Assembly (NCBI RefSeq): GCF_024137025.1
Contig: NZ_JAMYJR010000001.1
Location: 248,001 to 312,000, forward strand
From: Paractinoplanes aksuensis
Lineage (GTDB): Bacteria; Actinomycetota; Actinomycetes; Mycobacteriales; Micromonosporaceae
Reading direction: 5' to 3'
DNA length: 64,000 bases
The position numbers and the translations under genes are program-made. Every line of letters begins with the position of its first letter. The first letter of the stretch is position 1. Shown here one piece after another: positions 58,172-64,000 of this stretch. The notes beneath the pieces are model-generated. The model saw only the letters and a list, made by a program, of their open reading frames with translations, searched no databases and had not been told where the DNA came from.

Positions 58172-59460
58172 TATTGAGCCAGGGTGTCGGTGAGCGCGGT
58201 ATTGTCCTTGGCCAGGCCGCCGGCGTCGCCGTAGACCTGATTGCGGACCAGGGTCATCCAGGGACTGCCCGGGGCGTTGAAAGCCTGCTGGAAGTTGACC
58301 GACACCGGTGTCTTGCTCTGCGGCGCCGCCGCCACCTTGTTGACGGTCGCGACCCGCGGATCCTTCTGGCTGTACTGGTTGTCGACCAGATCGGTGCGCG
58401 AGACCGTGCTGCCGGTCGCGGCGATCACGTCGACCTGGGCCGCCTCGGAGCTCAGCCAGGCCAGGAAGTTCCAGGCCTGCTGGTTCTTCTTCGAGTCCTT
58501 GGAGATGCCGATGCCGTCGCCGCCCACGAACGTCGAGGCGCCCCCGTCGACACCCGGGATTCCGACGACGCCGACATCGACGGTCTTGGCCGCGGTCGAC
58601 AGCAGGGTGGCCGGGTACGGCATCACGCCGACCTTGCCCTCCTGGAAACCGGCGACCCAGGTCGCGCCCGTCTCGTCCTTGGCCCCGGGAGCGATCGCGC
58701 CCGCCTCCTGCAGCTCACGCCAGGTGCTGTAGACCTTCTGGGCCGCGGTGCCGTCCATCAGCGACTGCGTGCCCTCGGGGTTCATCACCTCCTGCCCGCT
58801 GGCCCACACCATCGGGAACCATGTGAAAACGTTGCAGCCACCGCAGTTGCCGCCGAAGTAGGTGCCGTACACGTCCTTCTTGCCGAGTTTCTGGATGGCC
58901 AGCGCCTGGTCCTTGAACTCGTCGATCGTGGTCGGGCCCTTCTCGGGGTCGAGGCCGGCCTCCTTGTACAGCTTCTTGTTGTAGAAGATCACCGACAGAT
59001 CGAGGATGAACGGGAGCACGTACTTCTTGTCCTCGAACGTGCCCGCGGTCAGGTGACCCTGGTTGATCTTGTCGGCGTACGGCAGCAGCTTGATCGGTTC
59101 GGTCAGGTCGGCGAACAGGCCGGCCTTCGTCCAGTTCGGCACATAGACGATGTCGGCCGCGAACAGGTCGGGCAGGCCGCCGCTGCCGGCCGCCGCACCC
59201 ACCTTGGCCACGTAGTCGTCGTTGGGGGTGACGGTGAGTTTGACCTGGTTCTTGTGGCTCTTGTTGTAGGCATCGACCAGCGCCTTGGCCTGGAGTTCCA
59301 GCGGGGCGCGGGTCCAGAGGGTCAGTTCCGAGCCGTCGTCGACGCCCTCGGCGGTGATGTCGCCGCCACCGGTGGCGCTGTCGTCGTCCCCGCCGCAAGC
59401 CGCGGCCGAGGCAAGCAGGCCCGCGATCGTTATCACGGCCACCGCTCTGCGAATGCTCAA
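58171..59460 (-). CDS. Sugar-binding lipoprotein of the GH127 importer
   Basis: 429 residues, family 1 solute-binding protein. Lipobox LLASAAACGGDD with Cys22, then LTLWTRAPLELQAKALVDAY as the first lobe strand and helix. GGNCGGCNVFTWFPMVWASG is a Cys/Gly-rich loop in the ligand region, and AWNFLAWLSSEAAQVDVIAA is typical. First gene of the operon (binding protein, two permeases, GH127). The shared upstream region holds a LacI-type palindrome and the divergent LacI gene. Confidence 0.93.
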   Translation of the reverse strand: MSIRRAVAVITIAGLLASAAACGGDDDSATGGGDITAEGVDDGSELTLWTRAPLELQAKALVDAYNKSHKNQVKLTVTPNDDYVAKVGAAAGSGGLPDLFAADIVYVPNWTKAGLFADLTEPIKLLPYADKINQGHLTAGTFEDKKYVLPFILDLSVIFYNKKLYKEAGLDPEKGPTTIDEFKDQALAIQKLGKKDVYGTYFGGNCGGCNVFTWFPMVWASGQEVMNPEGTQSLMDGTAAQKVYSTWRELQEAGAIAPGAKDETGATWVAGFQEGKVGVMPYPATLLSTAAKTVDVGVVGIPGVDGGASTFVGGDGIGISKDSKKNQQAWNFLAWLSSEAAQVDVIAATGSTVSRTDLVDNQYSQKDPRVATVNKVAAAPQSKTPVSVNFQQAFNAPGSPWMTLVRNQVYGDAGGLAKDNTALTDTLAQ

Positions 59461-59557
59461 GGTGCTCCTCCGTTTTCGGTCCGGCGATTCACGGGGAGTA
59501 AGGTGGCAGCTTGTCGGTGCAGCTCAAGCCGGTTCCTAGGCCGGGAGCTCAACTGCC

Positions 59558-59569
59558 GAAAAGGTTTTC
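59558..59569. promoter_or_regulatory. LacI-type operator before the GH127 importer operon
   Basis: GAAAAGGTTTTC has perfect 5-bp arms GAAAA/TTTTC and lies 97 bp before the binding-protein start and 61 bp before the LacI TTG, in an AT-rich patch. It is the probable operator for the divergent LacI regulator. Confidence 0.65.
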
Positions 59570-59630
59570 AGGAACGTAAACCTACGGCTATTTTGCTGTC
59601 AAGAGTGTTCTCGTCCCGGGAGGAATCGAG

Positions 59631-60635
59631 TTGGAGCGAGCGACCCTGCGCGACGTGGCCCGGCTGGCCGGGGTGTCCGTCGCGACCGCGTCCAAGGCCC
59701 TCAACGGCCAGCCCCAGGTGCGGGCGTCCACCCGGGAGAAGGTGATGCAGGCGGCGTCCCAGTTGGACTTCTCGCCCAACACCCACGCCCAAGCGCTGAT
59801 CACCCAGCGCACCGGCACGGTCGGGCTGCTGACGTCCGACCTGGAGGGTCGCTTCTCGATCCCCATCCTGATGGGCGCCGAGGACGCGTTCGGCACCGAC
59901 CAGACGTCGGTCTTCCTGTGCGACGCGCGCGGCGACAGCATCCGCGAGAAGCATCATCTGCGGGCGCTGCTGTCGCGCCGGGTCGACGGGCTGATCGTGG
60001 TGGGGGCGCGGCCGGACAGCCGGCCGTCGCTCGGGCGCGACCTGCCGGTGCCGGTCATTTACGCGTACGCGCCGTCGGACGACCCGGCCGACCTGTCCCT
60101 GGTGAGCGACAACGAAGGCGGTGGCCGGCTGGCGGTCGACCACCTGATCCGCTGCGGGCGGCGGAAGATCGCGCACATCACGGGGGATGCGACCTATGGG
60201 GCGGCTCAGGACAGGGCGCGCGGGGCGCTCGACCGGCTCGCGCAGGAGGGCCTTTCGGTGGCGGGTGGCGAGGTGTGGTTCGGCATGTGGTCCGAGGCGT
60301 GGGGGAGGGGCGCGACGCGGATGCTGCTCGAGCGGTGCCCGGACGTGGACGCCATCTTCGCGGGCTCGGACGAGATCGCCCGGGGGGTGGTCGACGTGCT
60401 GCACGAGGAACGGCTCGACGTGCCGGGGCAGGTGGCCGTGGTCGGCTACGACAACTGGACCATCCTGGCCGCCAACGCCCGGCCGCCGCTGACCACCGTC
60501 GACTTGAACCTGGAACAACTGGGCCGAGTGGCGGCCCAGCGCCTGTTCGCGGCGATCGGCGGCACACTGGGCTCCGGCATCGAAAAGTTCCCCGGCAGAC
60601 TCGTCACTCGCGAGTCGACGGCCTCGCTGCGTTGA
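59631..60635 (+). CDS. LacI-family regulator of the GH127 locus
   Basis: 334 residues from a TTG preceded by GGGAGG at 59618-59623 (7-base spacing). Helix-turn-helix TLRDVARLAGVSVATASKAL, hinge NTHAQALITQ, sugar-binding domain with VGLLTSDLEGRFSIPILMGA and VAVVGYDNWTILAANARPPL. Divergent from the arabinofuranosidase importer operon with a GAAAA-N2-TTTTC operator between, so it most likely represses that operon until the sugar arrives. Its 3' end is followed by an echo. Confidence 0.94.
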   Translation: MERATLRDVARLAGVSVATASKALNGQPQVRASTREKVMQAASQLDFSPNTHAQALITQRTGTVGLLTSDLEGRFSIPILMGAEDAFGTDQTSVFLCDARGDSIREKHHLRALLSRRVDGLIVVGARPDSRPSLGRDLPVPVIYAYAPSDDPADLSLVSDNEGGGRLAVDHLIRCGRRKIAHITGDATYGAAQDRARGALDRLAQEGLSVAGGEVWFGMWSEAWGRGATRMLLERCPDVDAIFAGSDEIARGVVDVLHEERLDVPGQVAVVGYDNWTILAANARPPLTTVDLNLEQLGRVAAQRLFAAIGGTLGSGIEKFPGRLVTRESTASLR

Positions 60636-60689
60636 CCTGCACGGCCGACCGGCTCGTCCCCGCGAGTCGACGGCCTCGCTGCGCTGACC
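60600..60689. repeat. Echo of the LacI 3' end
   Basis: The last codons of the LacI gene with stop (60600-60637) recur at 60653-60689 with one base lost and few changes; a 23-bp core starting CGCGAGTCGACGGCC is identical (60609 and 60661, 52 bp apart). A weaker third piece (CCCGCGAGTC) begins near 60710. Confidence 0.85.
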
Positions 60690-61005
60690 GTCGCGGACGG
60701 TTACCCGTCACCCGCGAGTCAGCTGCGCCGGTGTGCCGAGCCTTGCGGGCGGCAGGCGGGGCAGTCGCGCGATCGCGCCGAGGCTCACGGGGAGCAGCCT
60801 GCTTGGCCTTGCTGGGGGCAGCTCCGGAACCTCACCGGGGTGCCATCCTCCCGGTCAGCTGAGCGCTCGAGAATCGGCGATGCGCTGAGGCCGTGGGGGT
60901 CAGCACTCCGGCCGGCTGGTCGCCTGTGCGTCGGCGGCACGTCGCCTTCTCGGCGCCGGCCCGGTCGACGCGGCGGGTGCTGGTGGTGCGTTGGACTGAC
61001 CCCGT
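60690..61005. other. Gap with no recognisable gene
   Basis: Between the LacI echo and the facing MarR gene the sequence has no frame with coding bias and no strong hairpin. A weak trace of the LacI echo is present near its start. Confidence 0.5.
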
Positions 61006-61449
61006 CTACGGCGTGCAGGTGGCGTCGGAGTCACCCTGCAGGCGTTCGAGCAGGGGGGCGAGGGTGCGCCGTTCGGCGTCGGTGAGGCGGCGCAGGATCA
61101 TGTTGCGTTCGGCGACCGCGGTGGAGATCTGGTCGCGCATGACCTCGCCGGCGTCGGTGAGGGCCAGCAGCTTGATGCGGCGGTCGGTGCCGGGCTCGCG
61201 GCTGATCAGGCCGCGCTCCTCGAGCTGGTCGGCCAGTCCCGTGATGTAGGACCGGTCGCAGTGCAGCTGGTCGGCCAGGTCGCGCATCGGCGAAGGTGTC
61301 GACAGCAGCACCAGCACGCGGGCCAGCGGCACGGGCAGACCGAACTCGCCCACCGTGGCCACGAAGTCGGCCTTGGCCTCCTCGGCGATGGTGATGAGCA
61401 ACTGCGACAACCGGCTCGCCTCGGCGAACCGCGCCTCCGTGTTCGGCAT
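61006..61449 (-). CDS. MarR-family regulator
   Basis: 147 residues from the ATG at 61449 (MPNTEARFAEASRLSQLLIT). Winged helix: MRDLADQLHCDRSYITGLAD, QLEERGLISREPGTDRRIKL, then LALTDAGEVMRDQISTAVAE. One cysteine (Cys in HCDRS) lies in the recognition helix. An in-frame start nine codons upstream is possible. It is divergent from an SDR-like gene, with nested inverted repeats covering both promoters, so it probably represses both. Confidence 0.92.
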   Translation of the reverse strand: MPNTEARFAEASRLSQLLITIAEEAKADFVATVGEFGLPVPLARVLVLLSTPSPMRDLADQLHCDRSYITGLADQLEERGLISREPGTDRRIKLLALTDAGEVMRDQISTAVAERNMILRRLTDAERRTLAPLLERLQGDSDATCTP

Positions 61450-61473
61450 GACGGCCAGAATACTCGACCAAAT

Positions 61474-61552
61474 CAATAGTTGACTCAGTCACGCATCTCG
61501 GCCTACGTTCTTAATGCGTGACTCGCTCAACCATCTAGTGAGTCAACTATTG
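61474..61552. promoter_or_regulatory. Nested inverted repeats between MarR and SDR genes
   Basis: CAATAGTTGACTCA (61474-61487) and TGAGTCAACTATTG (61539-61552) are perfect 14-bp inverted copies. Inside them AGTCACGCAT (61487-61496) pairs with ATGCGTGACT (61514-61523). They cover the 113-bp gap and are likely MarR operators. Confidence 0.82.
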
Positions 61553-61562
61553 GAGGTCCGTC

Positions 61563-62357
61563 ATGGGCAGCGTCGCAGTCATCGGAGGCACCGCGGGCAT
61601 CGGGCAGGCGATGAGCCGGGCTCTGGCCGCTCAGGGCCGGCACGTGCTGGTCGTGGGCCGCACCTTCCGGGACGCCGACGTCCCGGGGCTCGAATTCGTG
61701 CGGGCCGACCTGAGCTCGATGCGAGAGGCGGCCCGGCTGGCCGGGGAACTGCCGACTGCGCTGGACGCGGTGGTGTTCACGACCGGCATCATCGCGGCGC
61801 CGCAGCGACAAGAGACGGCCGAGGGCATCGAGGCCGACATGGCCGTCAGCTATCTGAGCCGGTTCGTGATCCTGCGCGGCCTGGCCGACCGGCTCGAGCG
61901 GGGCAAGGTCTTCGTCATGGGCTTCCCCGGCAAGGGTCAGGCCGGCTATCCGACTGACCTGAATGCCGAACGGTCATACAAAGCGATGGCCGTGCACATG
62001 AACACCGTCGCCGCCAACGAGGCGCTCGTGCTCGACGCCGCCCGCCGCTACCCGCATCTCGATGTCTTCGGGCTCAACCCGGGATTCGTGAAGTCCGGCA
62101 TCCGGAGCAACCTGTTCGGCGAGGGATCGTGGCGCTACCGGCTCATGGAGGCGGCGCTGGCTCCGATCTACACCAAGCCGAGCGTGTACGCGGACCGGGT
62201 GCTGCCGCTGCTCTCGACCGACGCGCCCAGCGGCACGATGTTCAACCGCAAGGGCGCCGCGATCCCCGCTTCGCCGGTCCTGACGCCCGACCGGGTGACC
62301 GCCTTCATGGCGGCCTCGGAACGTCTGGTGGCGAAGACGGGGATCACAGTGCCCTGA
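61563..62357 (+). CDS. SDR-like NAD(P)-binding protein, atypical active site
   Basis: 264 residues with a Rossmann motif AVIGGTAGIGQAMSRAL and VVGRTFRDADV. A classical YxxxK is not seen: the expected helix reads SYKAMAVHMNTVAANEALVL, with no lysine four after the tyrosine. The remaining fold (GLNPGFVKSGIRSNLFG) follows SDRs related to retinol dehydrogenases. It may use a different mechanism or only bind cofactor. GGAGG precedes the ATG. Regulated by the divergent MarR gene through nested inverted repeats. Confidence 0.85.
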   Translation: MGSVAVIGGTAGIGQAMSRALAAQGRHVLVVGRTFRDADVPGLEFVRADLSSMREAARLAGELPTALDAVVFTTGIIAAPQRQETAEGIEADMAVSYLSRFVILRGLADRLERGKVFVMGFPGKGQAGYPTDLNAERSYKAMAVHMNTVAANEALVLDAARRYPHLDVFGLNPGFVKSGIRSNLFGEGSWRYRLMEAALAPIYTKPSVYADRVLPLLSTDAPSGTMFNRKGAAIPASPVLTPDRVTAFMAASERLVAKTGITVP

Positions 62358-62507
62358 ACGTCGTCCGCTCCAGCGCGTGGCCTGCTGACAGGTGTGGTCG
62401 CGTGCGGCGGCGACGGCAGGCCCGGGAGATCGGTCGCCACCCGCGACAACGACCGCAAGCTGCGCTCGAGCGATCGAGCAGCCGCGGGAAGACCGAGTCG
62501 CGGTGAG

Positions 62508-62598
62508 GTCAGTGCTGCCGGATGGTCAAGGCCGGGCAACAGTGGGTCAGCACTGCCGCCCGGCCGGAACCGAGTCGGGGTGGGTCAGCGCTGCTGCA
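62508..62598. repeat. Echoes of the FG-GAP gene 3' end, 38-bp step
   Basis: The complement of the gene end, GTCAGCGCTGCTGC at 62584, recurs as GTCAGCACTGCCG at 62546 and GTCAGTGCTGCCG at 62508, exactly 38 bp apart each time, with related flanks (CCGAGTCG before the first and third). The rest of the 62358-62507 gap shows nothing. Confidence 0.75.
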
Positions 62599-63718
62599 GG
62601 ATCGCGAGCTTGGTGTAGGCGACGCTGAGGACGTCGGGCTTGCCGTCGCCGGTGACGTCGGCGATGGCCAGGGCGTCGGCCTGGTTGCCGACGCCGTCGA
62701 CCTGGTTGGCTGTGTAGATGCCGAGGCGTCCCGTCGACTGCTGCAGGTAGACGCTGGCCGCCAGCCAGTTGAAGTGGGCCGCGACCAGGTCGTTGCGGCC
62801 GTCACCGGTGAGGTCGCCGATGGCCAGGCCGACCGGGCAGTCGTACGCCGGATACACCGTGGGGGCCGGGTTCAGCCCGCCGGCCCGCTGGGCGAACACG
62901 TTGACCGCGGCCCCGGGCTGGTTCTCCATCACGCTCAGCACCAGATCGGCCTTCCTGTCGCCGGTGACGTCGCCGACCGCCGCGGCCATGGTGAGGCTGC
63001 CCGAGCCGCGGTAGGTGGTGGCCGCCGCGTACGAGCCGTTGGCCTGCCGCAGGCGCACCCACGCGCCGGATCCGTACGACTGGGCCACGTCGAGCCGTCC
63101 GTCGGCGTTGAAGTCGGCCACGAAGACCTGGTCGAACGGGGTGACGTCGGGCACCGGGGCGGTGAGCGTGACCGAGGCCGGGAACGTCTTGGTCGTCGTC
63201 TGGTGGTGCACGCGCACCTGACCGATGCCCGCGCTCACGATCAGATCGCGGCGGCCGTCGGCGTTGATGTCGGCGATTGCCACGTCCTCGGCGGTGCCGG
63301 GAACCAGGACAGGGGCGGCCAGCTTGCCGCTGCGCTGGTAGAAGACGTCGACGCCCTTCGAGGTGGCCATGGCCACGTCGGTGCGTCCGTCGCCGTCGAG
63401 GTCGCCGGTGGCCAGGCGTACGTCGTGATAAGTGCCGTGCCCAGCCAGGCGGGTCGGCGCGCCGTAGGTGCGGTCGGCCCGCTGGGCGAACACGAGCAGC
63501 GCGCTGGTCTGCGTGTTGTCGGCGGGCCCGAGCCCGGCCAGGATGTCGGGCCGCCCGTCCCCGGTCACGTCGGCCACCGCCACCGCGTTGGTCTCGGTCG
63601 AGCCGGTGTTCAGGTAGCGCACCGGCAGAAAAGTCCCGCTGCTGGCGGCCGAGGCGACCCCCGGCGTCAGCGCGACGACGAGCCCCACCGTGGCGAGGCA
63701 GGCCACACCTGTCTTCAC
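62585..63718 (-). CDS. Secreted FG-GAP/VCBS repeat protein
   Basis: 377 residues from a GTG. Signal peptide (TGVACLATVGLVVALTPGVA). The whole mature protein is FG-GAP/VCBS repeats with calcium-type loops DxTGDGxxD: AVADVTGDGRPDILAGLG, ATGDLDGDGRTDVAMATS, AIADINADGRRDLIVSAG, VADFNADGRLDVAQSYG, AVGDVTGDRKADLVLSVM, AIGDLTGDGRNDLVAAHF and AIADVTGDGKPDVLSVAY. This forms a seven-bladed integrin-like propeller of unknown partner. No anchor is present. Degenerate echoes of its 3' end follow at 38-bp steps. Confidence 0.92.
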   Translation of the reverse strand: MKTGVACLATVGLVVALTPGVASAASSGTFLPVRYLNTGSTETNAVAVADVTGDGRPDILAGLGPADNTQTSALLVFAQRADRTYGAPTRLAGHGTYHDVRLATGDLDGDGRTDVAMATSKGVDVFYQRSGKLAAPVLVPGTAEDVAIADINADGRRDLIVSAGIGQVRVHHQTTTKTFPASVTLTAPVPDVTPFDQVFVADFNADGRLDVAQSYGSGAWVRLRQANGSYAAATTYRGSGSLTMAAAVGDVTGDRKADLVLSVMENQPGAAVNVFAQRAGGLNPAPTVYPAYDCPVGLAIGDLTGDGRNDLVAAHFNWLAASVYLQQSTGRLGIYTANQVDGVGNQADALAIADVTGDGKPDVLSVAYTKLAILQQR

Positions 63719-64000
63719 TTGTATCCCCGTTCGTCAGTCCACCATGGACGGCGCTCCATTTCCCCGCGCGACAGCCCGTCAAACGTGAAAGATCATCGGT
63801 TACGGAAGACTGCTGTCACCGGTGGCCTTTGTCGGCAAATGGCCATTGCGCCATCCGTCTTTCCCGGGTCCGTAGTCAGTTCGGCCGGGCCGCGTCCGGA
63901 GCCTGCCCCGGCCAGCACTGCCTTGCCCCGAGTTCCATGGCCGCGGTCTGCCCCGGTCAACCGACGCCGCGATCGAAGTGCCGGCGTCCCGGTTCGGACG
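63719..64000. other. Upstream region of the FG-GAP gene, no gene seen
   Basis: The last 282 bp contain no frame with coding bias and no recognised site. It probably carries the promoter of the FG-GAP gene; the next gene lies beyond the window. Confidence 0.5.

Noticed and set aside
40673..60814. A 15-base string (TGCTTGGCCTTGCTG) shared by the gaps at 40673 and 60800
   Set aside because: A match of this length is expected by chance in a GC-rich window of this size, and flanks do not align.

Overview
The window is very GC-rich, has strong G/C bias at third codon positions, and uses many GTG starts and ATGA/GTGA gene overlaps. Together with the regulator families (NarL-type two-component pairs, PadR, MarR, LacI, a Ser/Thr kinase) and the soil-type carbohydrate genes, this points to a free-living actinobacterium. 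A Micromonosporaceae member such as Actinoplanes is my best guess, but I could not test it. I see no rRNA, tRNA, CRISPR array, transposase or phage gene.

Layout. 0-9 kb: the end of a phospholipase D-like gene, a membrane Ser/Thr kinase, an acetyltransferase, a secreted GH10 xylanase, an alpha/beta hydrolase, an M48-like membrane protein with an altered zinc motif, and an acyl-CoA dehydrogenase/oxidase. 9-13 kb: a translationally coupled operon (AhpD-like protein, DUF6220-like membrane protein, a repeat protein, a membrane-anchored multicopper oxidase), next to a NarL-type sensor/regulator pair. 15-20 kb: a membrane acyltransferase, a secreted lysyl oxidase-like copper protein, a small membrane protein, an anchored beta-propeller and a LacI regulator.

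20.7-34.6 kb is the most interesting part. One eight-gene operon holds a sugar ABC importer (binding protein and two permeases), two Gfo/Idh/MocA oxidoreductases, two sugar-phosphate isomerase-like TIM barrels and a LarA-family nickel-dependent racemase/epimerase. Divergent from it are uronate isomerase (uxaC) and a fructuronate reductase-like enzyme. Facing these is larE-larB-larC, which makes the nickel-pincer cofactor LarA needs. The three promoters share a 16-bp element, SGCAACAWHTGGCAAC, in the same orientation to each gene. No mannonate dehydratase is seen. I infer a nickel-dependent uronate/aldonate pathway in which the LarA-type enzyme may epimerise mannonate to gluconate.

34.6-47 kb: an acyl-AMP ligase, regulator-oxidoreductase pairs with clear palindromic operators, a roadblock protein, an ArsR regulator, an aldo/keto reductase, a GGDEF-EAL protein with a shortened 5' end, CutC, and two P-loop NTPases. 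47-55 kb: an FtsX/ATPase/PadR export operon, an MMPL transporter and a second NarL-type two-component pair. 54.7-60.6 kb: a GH127 beta-L-arabinofuranosidase with its own ABC importer and a divergent LacI regulator. 61-64 kb: a MarR-SDR pair and a secreted FG-GAP protein.

A recurring oddity is that at least six genes are followed by a degenerate second copy of their own 3' end, including the stop codon. The differences are often synonymous, which suggests remnants of deleted paralogues. Truncated gene remnants and short tandem repeats lie in several of the same gaps.
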